A stretch of 64,000 nucleotides of DNA from Pulveribacter suum (lineage in GTDB: Bacteria; Pseudomonadota; Gammaproteobacteria; Burkholderiales; Burkholderiaceae_C): contig NZ_CP027792.1 of NCBI RefSeq assembly GCF_003013695.1, forward strand, positions 2,624,501-2,688,500, in the 5' to 3' direction. The first letter of the stretch is position 1. Each line of letters opens with the position of its first letter. The position numbers and the translations under genes were made by a program. The notes below the pieces were generated by a model. The model did no database searches. It was not told the DNA's origin and saw only the letters and a program-made list of their open reading frames with translations. Below, one piece after another: positions 54,886 to 62,901 of the stretch.

Positions 54886-56703
54886 ATGAACTTGCGCACC
54901 TCTTTGCTGGCCGGCAGCGTCGCCCTGGCGCTGGCCAGCCTGGTGGCCTGCGGCAGCACCCCGCCGTCCGCATCCGGCGCAGCGCCGCAGGCGGCCGTGG
55001 TCGCGCCGGCCGCCGCACAGCCGGCCACGCAGACCAGCGCCGCGCAGGCTGCCGCAGCCGCGTATGACTTCGACATGGACGTGTTCCACCCGGTGGTGGC
55101 GCAAAACGGCATGGTCGCCAGCGAGCAGGAACTGGCCTCGCGCATCGGCCTGGACATCCTCAAGGCCGGCGGCAACGCGGTGGACGCGGCCGTGGCCATG
55201 GGCTTTGCGCTGGCCGTGGCGCTGCCCAACGCCGGCAACTTAGGGGGCGGTGGCTTCATGATGGTGCACGACGCGCGCACCGGCAAAGACATCGCCCTGG
55301 ACTTCCGCGAGGTGGCGCCGTCGCGTGCCACGCGCGACATGTACCTGGACGCCAAGGGCAACGTGATCGACGGCAAGTCGCTGTACACCCACTACGCCGT
55401 GGGCGTGCCGGGCACGGTGGCGGGGCTGGAGCATGCGCTCAAGAAATGGGGCACGCTGCCGCTGTCCCAGGTCGTGGCGCCCGCGGCCGCGCTGGCCGAC
55501 CGGGGCTACCCGGTCAGCGAGACGCTGGCCAAGATCCTCGACCAGGAAAAGAAGAACATGGGCAAGTGGCCCGCCACCACGGCCGTGTTCTGGAAGAGCG
55601 GCGCGCCGCTCAAGCGCGGTGATCTGCTGGTGCAAAAGGACCTGGCGCAGTCGCTGCGCCTGATCGGCCAGCAGGGTGCCAAGGCGTTCTACGAGGGCGC
55701 CATTGCGCAAAAGATCGCGGCCGAGATGGCGCCGCACGCCGGCGCGATCACGCTGGATGACTTGAAGAGCTACAAGGTAGTCGAGCGCGAGCCCGTGCGC
55801 GGCACGTACCGCGGCTACCAGATCGTGAGCATGCCGCCGCCATCGTCGGGTGGCGCGCACCTGATCCAGATCCTGAACATGATGGAGCGCTGGCCCATGA
55901 AGGACTGGGGCGCCAACAGCGCGCGCAGCGTGCACTACATGGCCGAGAGCATGAAGCTGGCCTACGCCGATCGCTCCGAATACCTGGGCGACCCGGATTT
56001 CGTGAAGGTGCCGCTCAAGGGCCTGACCTCCAAGCGCTATGCCGAGCAGCTGGCCGCGGGCATCGCGCCCACGCAGGCGAAGGATGCCAAGTCCATCAAG
56101 CCGGGCCAGCCGCAGCCGTATGAGAGCGACCAGACCACGCACTTCTCGGTGGTGGACAAGGCCGGCAACGCCGTGGGCGTGACCTATACGCTGAACACCA
56201 ACTTCGGCAGCGGCATCGTCGCCCGCGGCACCGGCATCATGCTGAACAACGAGATGGACGACTTCTCGGCCAAGCCCGGCGTGGCCAACGCCTACGGCCT
56301 GGTGGGCGGCGACGCCAACGCCGTGACCGCCGGCAAGCGCCCGCTGTCGTCCATGATGCCCACCATGGTGCTCAAGGACGGCAAGCCGGTGCTGGTCACT
56401 GGCAGCCCGGGTGGCGCGCGCATCATCACCACGGTGCTGCAGACGGTGGTCAACACCATCGACTTCGGCATGAACCCGGCCGAGGCCGCCGCCACGCCGC
56501 GCTTTCACCACCAGTGGACGCCCGACGAGCTGCGCATCGAAAAGGGCTTCTCCAACGACACTCTGGCCCTGCTGCGCCAGTGGGGGCACAAGGTGGCTGT
56601 GAAGCCCTCGATGGGCCGCACGCAGACCATCCAGCTGCGAGACGGCATGCTGTACGGCGCGTCCGACCCGCGCAACCCGGACGGGCAGACGCTGGGCTAC
56701 TGA
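54886..56703 (+). CDS. ggt: Gamma-glutamyltransferase (periplasmic lipoprotein)
   Basis: Cleaves gamma-glutamyl bonds of glutathione and similar compounds. The 605-residue precursor has a signal with lipobox LVAC (Cys 22) and an Ala/Pro-rich tether, then the Ntn-hydrolase chain with NLGGGGFMMVH near 120. It should self-cleave before Thr 417 in SDQTTHFSVV, and later motifs GTGIMLNNEMDDF and SSMMPTMV are present. ATG 54886 has AAGGAGA upstream. It shares its upstream region with uraH, so co-regulation with purine genes is possible though functionally unexplained. Confidence 0.94.
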   Translation: MNLRTSLLAGSVALALASLVACGSTPPSASGAAPQAAVVAPAAAQPATQTSAAQAAAAAYDFDMDVFHPVVAQNGMVASEQELASRIGLDILKAGGNAVDAAVAMGFALAVALPNAGNLGGGGFMMVHDARTGKDIALDFREVAPSRATRDMYLDAKGNVIDGKSLYTHYAVGVPGTVAGLEHALKKWGTLPLSQVVAPAAALADRGYPVSETLAKILDQEKKNMGKWPATTAVFWKSGAPLKRGDLLVQKDLAQSLRLIGQQGAKAFYEGAIAQKIAAEMAPHAGAITLDDLKSYKVVEREPVRGTYRGYQIVSMPPPSSGGAHLIQILNMMERWPMKDWGANSARSVHYMAESMKLAYADRSEYLGDPDFVKVPLKGLTSKRYAEQLAAGIAPTQAKDAKSIKPGQPQPYESDQTTHFSVVDKAGNAVGVTYTLNTNFGSGIVARGTGIMLNNEMDDFSAKPGVANAYGLVGGDANAVTAGKRPLSSMMPTMVLKDGKPVLVTGSPGGARIITTVLQTVVNTIDFGMNPAEAAATPRFHHQWTPDELRIEKGFSNDTLALLRQWGHKVAVKPSMGRTQTIQLRDGMLYGASDPRNPDGQTLGY

Positions 56704-56718
56704 GCGCCCCGCCCACCA

Positions 56719-56755
56719 CGACAAAAGCCGCGCCTGGCCAGCGCGGCTTTTGTCG
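56719..56755. terminator. Bidirectional intrinsic terminator between ggt and adh
   Basis: A perfect 15-bp stem, CGACAAAAGCCGCGC (56719-56733) with its complement (56741-56755), loop CTGGCCA. AAAA/TTTT inside the arms give T-runs in both directions between converging genes. Confidence 0.85.
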
Positions 56756-56770
56756 TTTCCGCCGCGCCCC

Positions 56771-57826
56771 TTACTGCCCCAGGCTCGCGCAGTCGATCAC
56801 GAAGCGGTATTTCACGTCGCCCGTGAGCATGCGCTCGTAGGCGTCGTCGATCTGGTCGGCGCGGATCATCTCGATGTCGGCCACGATGGAGCGCTCGGCG
56901 CAAAAGTCCAGCATCTCCTGCGTCTCGGCAATGCCGCCGATCAGCGAGCCGGCCAGGCTGCGGCGCTTCATGATCAGGTTGAACACGTTGGGCGAGGGGT
57001 GCGGCGTGGCCGGCGCGCCCACCAGCGCCATGGTGCCATCGCGCCTGAGCAGGGCGAGAAAGGCGTCCAGCTCGTGCGGCGCCGCCACGGTGTTCAGGAT
57101 GAAATCCAGGCTCTGGGCGTGCGCCTTCATCTCCTCGCGGTTGCGCGAGACCACCACTTCGTGCGCGCCCAGCGCCAGGGCCGCGTCGCGCTTGGAGGGC
57201 GAGGTGGTGAACGCCACCACCTGTGCGCCCATGGCGCGAGCCAGCTTGATGCCCATGTGCCCCAGCCCGCCGATTCCCACCACGCCCACCTTGTGGCCCG
57301 GCCCCACCTTCCAGTGGCGCAGCGGCGAGTACGTGGTGATGCCCGCGCACAGCAGCGGCGCCACGGCGGCCAGCTGCGCCTCGGGGTGGCGCACGCGCAG
57401 CACGTAGCGCTGGTGCACCACGATCTGCTGCGAATAGCCGCCCAGCGTGTGCCCCGGCGCATCGGGCGTGGGGCCGTTGTAGGTGCCGACCATGTGGTTG
57501 CAGTAGTTTTCCAGCCCGTCCTCGCACTCGGCGCAGTGCCGGCAGCTGTCGACGATGCAGCCCACGCCCACCAGGTCGCCCGGCGCGAAGCCGCTCACCT
57601 GCGCACCCACCGCCGTGACGCGGCCGACGATCTCGTGCCCGGGCACGCAGGGGTACAGCGTGCCGGCCCATTCCGCGCGCACCTGGTGCAGGTCGGAGTG
57701 GCACACGCCGCAGTAGGCGATGGCGATCTGCACGTCGTGCGCGCCTGGCGCGCGGCGGGTGATGCGCAGCGGCGCGAGCGCCTGGTCGGCGCCCTGGGCG
57801 CCATAGGCGTGGGAGGTGGTGGTCAT
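56771..57826 (-). CDS. Zinc-dependent NAD(P) alcohol dehydrogenase (YahK/CAD-like)
   Basis: A 351-residue medium-chain dehydrogenase. Catalytic zinc ligands are in GVCHSDLH (Cys near 40) and GHEIVGRV (His near 64), structural zinc cysteines in CRHCAECEDGLENYC (about 96-110), and the coenzyme motif GIGGLGHMG near 180. The sequence pattern is of the cinnamyl-alcohol/YahK aldehyde reductase branch. Substrate unknown. ATG 57826 was chosen; the longer frame reaches into the neighbouring repeat. Confidence 0.88.
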   Translation of the reverse strand: MTTTSHAYGAQGADQALAPLRITRRAPGAHDVQIAIAYCGVCHSDLHQVRAEWAGTLYPCVPGHEIVGRVTAVGAQVSGFAPGDLVGVGCIVDSCRHCAECEDGLENYCNHMVGTYNGPTPDAPGHTLGGYSQQIVVHQRYVLRVRHPEAQLAAVAPLLCAGITTYSPLRHWKVGPGHKVGVVGIGGLGHMGIKLARAMGAQVVAFTTSPSKRDAALALGAHEVVVSRNREEMKAHAQSLDFILNTVAAPHELDAFLALLRRDGTMALVGAPATPHPSPNVFNLIMKRRSLAGSLIGGIAETQEMLDFCAERSIVADIEMIRADQIDDAYERMLTGDVKYRFVIDCASLGQ

Positions 57827-57880
57827 GGCGGGTTCCTTGGTGACAGACCCGGCGCTGCTACCGCTGCAACGCCTTGGGGT

Positions 57881-57940
57881 TTTAAGCATTTTTCGCCTCC
57901 AGCGCTTGCCAGTCAAGCGCCAGCAGCTACAAAATCAGTA
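57881..57940. repeat. Family A repeat overlapping the glycerate kinase 3' end
   Basis: Read leftward: CTGATTTTGTAGCTGCTGGC with GCTTG / CAAGCGCTGGAGGC arms. The TAG of GTAGCTGC is the stop codon of the kinase gene (57927-57929), so its last residues ILIL-like tail come from the repeat. Confidence 0.7.
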
Positions 57941-59246
57941 GCGCGCGAAAGTCGTTCACATTGGTGCGCGTGGGCCCGGTGACGACCAGGTCACCCAGCG
58001 CGTCGAAAAAGCCGTAGGCGTCATTGCGGTCCAGGTGCCCGGGCAGCGACAGGCCGAGCGGCGCGGCGCGCGCCAGCGTGTCGGGCGCGACGCGGGCGCC
58101 GGCGTTGTCCTCCACGCCGTCGATGCCGTCGGTGTCGGCCGCCAGTGCCCACACGCCCGGCTGGCCCTGCAGCGCCTGGGCCAGGCCCAGGCAGAACTCG
58201 CCCGCCCGCCCGCCGCGGCCGCGCGGCGTGCCGGGCGGCTGGGCGCGCACGGTCACCGTGGTCTCGCCGCCCGACAGGAGGACGCACGGCCGCGCGAAGG
58301 GCTCGCCACCCCGCGCCACGGCGCGCGCCAGCGCCGCGTGCACCTTGCCCACCTCGCGCGACTCGCCCTCCATCTCGTCAGACAGCACGTGCGCGGCGAT
58401 GCCCGCGGCGCGCGCCGCCTCGGCCGCCGCCGCCAGCGATTGCGCGGGCGTGGCGATCAGGCGCACCTCGCTGCGCGCGAGCCGCGCGTCGCCCGGCTTC
58501 GGGCTCTCCAGCTCGCCGCGCTGCAGCGCCTGGCGCACGGCGTCGGGGATGTCGATGCGGTGGCGCTCAAGAACCGCCAGCGCCTCGGCGCAGGTGCCGG
58601 CGTCGGGCACGGTGGGGCCGCTGGCGATCACCGCCGGGTCGTCGCCCGGCACGTCGCTGATGGCCAGGGTCAACACGCGCGCCGGGGCGCAGGCAGCAGC
58701 CAGTCGCCCGCCCTTGATGCACGAGAGGTGCTTGCGCACGCAGTTCATCTCGCCAATGGCGGCGCCGCTGTCCAGCAGGGCGCGGTTGATGTGCTGCTTG
58801 TCGGCCAGCGACAGACCGGCGGCCGGCAGCGTGAGCAGCGCCGAGCCGCCGCCCGAGATCAGGCACAGCACCAGGTCGTCCTCGGTCAGCCCTTGGGTCA
58901 GCGCCAGCATGCGCTCGGCGGCGGCCAGGCCTGCGGCATCCGGCACGGGATGGGCGGCCTCGACCACCTCGATGCGCTGCGCCAGCCCCGCCGGGCGCGG
59001 CGGCACATGGCCGTAGCGCGTGACCACCAAGCCGGACAGGGGCGCGCCGGCCGGCCACAGCGCTTCGAGCGCCTGCGCCATCGCCCCGCCCGCCTTGCCC
59101 GCACCCAGCACCAGCGTGCGGCCCTTTGGCGGCGGCGGCAGGTGGGCGTCCAGGGTATGCAGCGGCTGCGCGCGCTGCACGGCGGCGTGGAACAGGTCCA
59201 GCAGGAAGGCCTGGGGCTGGGTGAAGGGGTCGTGCAAGGGGGTCAT
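57927..59246 (-). CDS. Glycerate 2-kinase, MOFRL family (TtuD/GckA type)
   Basis: Phosphorylates glycerate to 2-phosphoglycerate, feeding glyoxylate-derived carbon into glycolysis. The 439-residue protein has the DUF4147 N-terminal region with LVLGAGKAGGAMAQ (about 46-60), LISGGGSALL near 130, NCVRKHLSCIKGGRLA near 170, and the C-terminal MOFRL domain with ADTDGIDGVEDNAGA. It starts 126 bases from gntR, divergent, with a TGTATACA site between. This fits glycerate made from allantoin-derived glyoxylate. Its last codons and stop lie inside a family A repeat. Confidence 0.92.
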   Translation of the reverse strand: MTPLHDPFTQPQAFLLDLFHAAVQRAQPLHTLDAHLPPPPKGRTLVLGAGKAGGAMAQALEALWPAGAPLSGLVVTRYGHVPPRPAGLAQRIEVVEAAHPVPDAAGLAAAERMLALTQGLTEDDLVLCLISGGGSALLTLPAAGLSLADKQHINRALLDSGAAIGEMNCVRKHLSCIKGGRLAAACAPARVLTLAISDVPGDDPAVIASGPTVPDAGTCAEALAVLERHRIDIPDAVRQALQRGELESPKPGDARLARSEVRLIATPAQSLAAAAEAARAAGIAAHVLSDEMEGESREVGKVHAALARAVARGGEPFARPCVLLSGGETTVTVRAQPPGTPRGRGGRAGEFCLGLAQALQGQPGVWALAADTDGIDGVEDNAGARVAPDTLARAAPLGLSLPGHLDRNDAYGFFDALGDLVVTGPTRTNVNDFRALLIL

Positions 59247-59334
59247 GGCGGCTGGCGCAAGAACGGGTGGAAGGCGCTGCCCGGATTATGGAAGTGCAGC
59301 GCGCGCAGACGACCTTTGCATAGTCCACAGAAAC

Positions 59335-59342
59335 TGTATACA
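59335..59342. promoter_or_regulatory. Candidate GntR operator between the kinase gene and gntR
   Basis: AACTGTATACAAATC contains a perfect TGTATACA palindrome 31 bases before the gntR ATG and 89 from the kinase ATG, placed for autoregulation. Confidence 0.55.
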
Positions 59343-59372
59343 AATCTTGTGACCCACCGCTATGATGGCCGC

Positions 59373-60041
59373 ATGGACACCTCCACCACCGGCCAGATCG
59401 TCGAGAACCTGACGCGGGCCATCGCCACCCACCGCCTGCTGCCCGGCACCAAACTGGCCGAGCAGAAGCTGGCGGACCATTTCGGCGTCTCGCGCACTCT
59501 CGTTCGCCAGGCGCTGTTCCAGCTGTCGCAAAACCGCCTGATCCGCCTGGAGCCGGCGCGCGGCGCCTTCGTGGCCACGCCCTCGGCCGATGAGGCGCAG
59601 CAGGTCTTCGCCGTGCGCCGCATGCTGGAGGGCGCCATGGTGCGCGCCTTCATCGCGCAGAGCACGCCGGCGCAGATCCGCGCCTTGAAAAGCCACGTGG
59701 CGGCCGAGAAGAAGGTCATGGATGGCGGCGACGTGGGCCAGCGCACCGAGCTGCTGGGCGACTTTCACGTGCGCATGGCCGAGCTGATGGGCAACGACGT
59801 GCTGGCCCAGCTGCTGGGCGAGCTGATCTCGCGCTGCGCCCTCATCACGCTGATGTACCAGTCCACCAGCGCCGCCGAGCATTCGCACGAGGAGCACGCC
59901 CACATCGTCGACGCCCTGGCCCGCCGCGACGAGGACGCGGCCGTGCGCCTGATGCAGGAGCACCTGGACAACGTGCAGGCCGGCCTGCAGTTCGACCGCG
60001 AGCTGCCCACCAGCGACCTGTCCATGGCCCTGTCTTCCTGA
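59373..60041 (+). CDS. GntR-family (FadR/FCD subfamily) transcriptional regulator
   Basis: A 222-residue regulator. Residues 5-70 form the winged helix-turn-helix (LAEQKLADHFGVSRTLVRQA), and 80-210 an all-helical FCD ligand domain with probable metal/ligand residues (DFHVRMAEL, and HIVDALARRDEDAA). It is first of a rightward group with puuE and the UraD-amidohydrolase gene (12-base gap to puuE) and divergent from the glycerate kinase. It probably represses the purine genes until an intermediate such as allantoin binds; the ligand is inferred. Confidence 0.88.
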   Translation: MDTSTTGQIVENLTRAIATHRLLPGTKLAEQKLADHFGVSRTLVRQALFQLSQNRLIRLEPARGAFVATPSADEAQQVFAVRRMLEGAMVRAFIAQSTPAQIRALKSHVAAEKKVMDGGDVGQRTELLGDFHVRMAELMGNDVLAQLLGELISRCALITLMYQSTSAAEHSHEEHAHIVDALARRDEDAAVRLMQEHLDNVQAGLQFDRELPTSDLSMALSS

Positions 60042-60053
60042 AAGCCGCGACCC

Positions 60054-61019
60054 ATGACCGCCCTGTACGACGCCTGCGCCCCCTACCCCCGCGACCTGGT
60101 CGGTTACGGCCGTCGCCCGCCCCACCCGCACTGGCCCGGCAAGGCGCGCGTGGCCGTGCAGTTCGTGCTGAACTACGAGGAAGGCGGCGAGAACAGCGTG
60201 CTGCACGGCGATGCGGCCAGCGAGCAGTTCCTGTCCGAAATGTTCAACCCCGCGGCCTACCCCGCGCGGCACATGAGCATGGAGGGCATTTACGAATACG
60301 GCTCGCGCGCCGGCGTGTGGCGCCTCTTGCGCGAGTTTGAAAAACGCGGCCTGCCGCTCACCGTGTTCGGCGTGGCCACGGCATTGAAGCGCCATCGCGA
60401 GGTGGCGCAGGCTTTCGACGAGCTGGGCCACGAGGTCGCCTGCCACGGCCTCAAATGGATCCACTACCAGGACGCGCCGGAAGGCCTCGAGCGCGCCCAC
60501 ATGCACGAGTGCCTGGCGATCTTCGACGCGCTGTACGGCCAGGGCACCGACCATGCCCTGGGCTGGTACACCGGCCGCGACAGCCCCAACACCCACCGCC
60601 TGGTGGCCGACGCGGGCCGTTTCGTCTATGACAGCGACTACTACGGGGATGACCTGCCGCTGTGGATGCAGGTGGCGCGCACCGACGGCAGCCGCGCCCG
60701 CCAGCTCGTCGTGCCCTATACGCTGGACTGCAACGACATGCGCTTCGCCCTGCCCCAGGGCTATTCGCACGCCGACCCGTTCTTTCAGTACCTGAAGGAC
60801 AGCTTCGACGTGCTGTACGCCGAGGGCGACCCGGCCGGCGACAACGCCCCGAAGATGATGAGCATCGGCATGCACTGCCGCCTGCTGGGCCGGCCCGGGC
60901 GCATCACGGCGCTGCAGCGCTTCCTGGACCACATCCAGGAGCGCGAAGGCGTCTGGGTATGCCGGCGCATCGACCTGGCGCGCCACTGGGCGGCGCAGCA
61001 CCCGGCACCCGCCATTTGA
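60054..61019 (+). CDS. puuE: Allantoinase PuuE (polysaccharide deacetylase-like)
   Basis: Opens the allantoin ring to give allantoate without the classical metal amidohydrolase. The 321-residue protein is a NodB-fold member with PuuE-specific sequence: YPRDLVGYGRRPPHPHWP at the N-terminus, ALNYEEGGE-like VLNYEEGGENS near 40, and CHGLKWIHYQ near 135. It follows gntR by 12 bases and is separated from the fusion gene by a family A repeat. Confidence 0.94.
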   Translation: MTALYDACAPYPRDLVGYGRRPPHPHWPGKARVAVQFVLNYEEGGENSVLHGDAASEQFLSEMFNPAAYPARHMSMEGIYEYGSRAGVWRLLREFEKRGLPLTVFGVATALKRHREVAQAFDELGHEVACHGLKWIHYQDAPEGLERAHMHECLAIFDALYGQGTDHALGWYTGRDSPNTHRLVADAGRFVYDSDYYGDDLPLWMQVARTDGSRARQLVVPYTLDCNDMRFALPQGYSHADPFFQYLKDSFDVLYAEGDPAGDNAPKMMSIGMHCRLLGRPGRITALQRFLDHIQEREGVWVCRRIDLARHWAAQHPAPAI

Positions 61020-61076
61020 GTCAAATCGGCCTCCAGCGCTTACCCACAAAGCGCCGGCAGCTCACTTTTCAATAGC
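61016..61076. repeat. Family A repeat between puuE and the UraD-amidohydrolase gene
   Basis: TGAGTCAAATCGGCCTCCAG, CGCTTACCCACAAAGCGCC and GGCAGCTCA form the reverse orientation of the element, starting at the puuE stop codon and ending before the AGGAGA of the next gene. Confidence 0.75.
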
Positions 61077-61086
61077 AGGAGACACT

Positions 61087-62862
61087 GTGGCCCTGACCCT
61101 GGAACAACTCAACGCCGCGCCGCTGCAGGGTGCCGTGGCCATGCTCGAGGGCGTCTATGAGCACTCGCCCTGGATCGCCGAGGCGGCGCTGGCCGAGCGC
61201 CCGTTCGCGTCGCTGGCGCAGCTCAAGCACGCCATGGTGCGGGTCCTGGCCGCCGCGGGCGAAGACGCGCAGCTGGCGCTGATCCGCGCCCACCCCGAGC
61301 TGGCCGGCAAGGCCGCGGTCAGCCAGCAGCTGACGGCCGAGTCCACCCACGAGCAAAGCAAGGCGGGCCTCACCGACTGCACGCCCGAGGAGTTCGCGCG
61401 CATCCAGCAGCTCAACCAGGACTACAACACGCGCTTCGGCTTTCCCTTCATCCTGGCGGTGCGCGGCCCGCGCGGCACGGGCCTGCCGCGGCGCGAGATC
61501 ATCGAGACCTTTGCGCGGCGCCTGGCCAACCACCCCGACTTCGAGCGCGCCGAGGCGCTGCGCAACATCCACCGCATCGCCGAGATCCGCCTGAACGACA
61601 AGTTCGGCCACGAGCCCGCGCTGGGCAACGACGTGTGGGACTGGCACGAGCGCCTGGCCCAGCACAGCGACCCCGGCTACGCCGAGCAGGGCCAGCTCAC
61701 CGTCACCTACCTCACCGACGCGCACCGCGCCTGCGCTCAGCGCATCAGCCACTGGATGCGCGAGAGCGGCTTCGACGAGGTCGAGATCGACGCCGTGGGC
61801 AACGTGGTGGGGCGCTACAAGCCCGCCACAGAAGATGGCAAATACCTGATGACGGGCAGCCACTACGACACCGTCAGGAACGGCGGCAAGTACGACGGCC
61901 GCCTGGGCATCTTCGTGCCCATGGCCGCCGTGCGCGAGCTGCACCAGCGCGGCCGGCGCCTGCCGTTCGGCATCGAGGTCGTCGCTTTTGCCGAAGAGGA
62001 AGGCCAGCGCTACAAGGCCACGTTCCTGGGCTCGGGCGCGCTGACCGGCCACTTCGACACCACCTGGCTGGAGCAGCAGGACGCCGACGGCATCACCATG
62101 CGGCGCGCCATGGAGCACGCCGGCCTGTGCGTGGACGACATCGGCAAGCTCCGGCGCGACGCCGCCCGCTACCTGGGCTTCGTCGAGGTGCACATCGAGC
62201 AGGGCCCGGTGCTGACCGAGCTGGACCTGCCCCTGGGCATCGTCACCAGCATCAACGGCAGCGCGCGCTACGTGTGCGAGATGATCGGCATGGCCAGCCA
62301 CGCCGGCACCACGCCCATGGACCGCCGCCGCGACGCCGCCCTGGGCGTGGCGGAGCTGGCGCTGTACATGGAGCAGCGCGCCGGCCAGGACGCGGGCAGT
62401 GTCGCCACCATGGGCATGCTGCAGGTGCCCGGCGGCTCCATCAACGTGGTGCCCGGGCGCTGCACCTTCAGCCTGGACCTGCGCGCGCCCACCGACGTGC
62501 AGCGCGACGCGCTGGTGAACGACGTGATGGACCGGCTGCAAACCATCGCCCAGCGCCGCGGCCTGCAATACACGGCCGAGCTGACCATGCAGGCCGCCGC
62601 CGCCCCCAGCGACCCCGCCTGGCAGCAGCGCTGGGAGGCCGCCGTGCAGGCCCTGGGCGTGCCGCTGTTTCGCCTGCCCAGCGGGGCCGGCCACGACGCC
62701 ATGAAGCTGCACGAAATCATGCCCCAGGCCATGCTGTTCGTGCGTGGGCTCAACAGCGGCATCAGCCACAACCCGCTGGAGTCCACCACCAGCGACGACA
62801 TGGAGCTGGCGGTGCAGGCCTTCTCCCAGCTGCTGGGCCAGCTCGCCGCCGAGATGGACTGA
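61087..62862 (+). CDS. OHCU decarboxylase (UraD) fused to allantoate amidohydrolase
   Basis: A bifunctional 591-residue enzyme. Residues 1-165 are a UraD domain (AHPELAGKAA near 77, with catalytic His, and EIRLNDKFG at the end) that decarboxylates OHCU to S-allantoin. Residues about 175-590 are an M20-type amidase of the AllC/HyuC group with metal motifs GSHYDTVRNGGKYDG, FAEEEGQRY and GMASHAGTTPMDRRRD, which should hydrolyse allantoate to ureidoglycolate or ureidoglycine. A GTG start at 61087 has AGGAGA upstream. PuuE, the step between its two activities, is encoded just upstream. Confidence 0.93.
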   Translation: MALTLEQLNAAPLQGAVAMLEGVYEHSPWIAEAALAERPFASLAQLKHAMVRVLAAAGEDAQLALIRAHPELAGKAAVSQQLTAESTHEQSKAGLTDCTPEEFARIQQLNQDYNTRFGFPFILAVRGPRGTGLPRREIIETFARRLANHPDFERAEALRNIHRIAEIRLNDKFGHEPALGNDVWDWHERLAQHSDPGYAEQGQLTVTYLTDAHRACAQRISHWMRESGFDEVEIDAVGNVVGRYKPATEDGKYLMTGSHYDTVRNGGKYDGRLGIFVPMAAVRELHQRGRRLPFGIEVVAFAEEEGQRYKATFLGSGALTGHFDTTWLEQQDADGITMRRAMEHAGLCVDDIGKLRRDAARYLGFVEVHIEQGPVLTELDLPLGIVTSINGSARYVCEMIGMASHAGTTPMDRRRDAALGVAELALYMEQRAGQDAGSVATMGMLQVPGGSINVVPGRCTFSLDLRAPTDVQRDALVNDVMDRLQTIAQRRGLQYTAELTMQAAAAPSDPAWQQRWEAAVQALGVPLFRLPSGAGHDAMKLHEIMPQAMLFVRGLNSGISHNPLESTTSDDMELAVQAFSQLLGQLAAEMD

Positions 62863-62901
62863 ACCGTCCGCCCCGACACCCCTTTTTTCACGCGAAACGC
62901 C

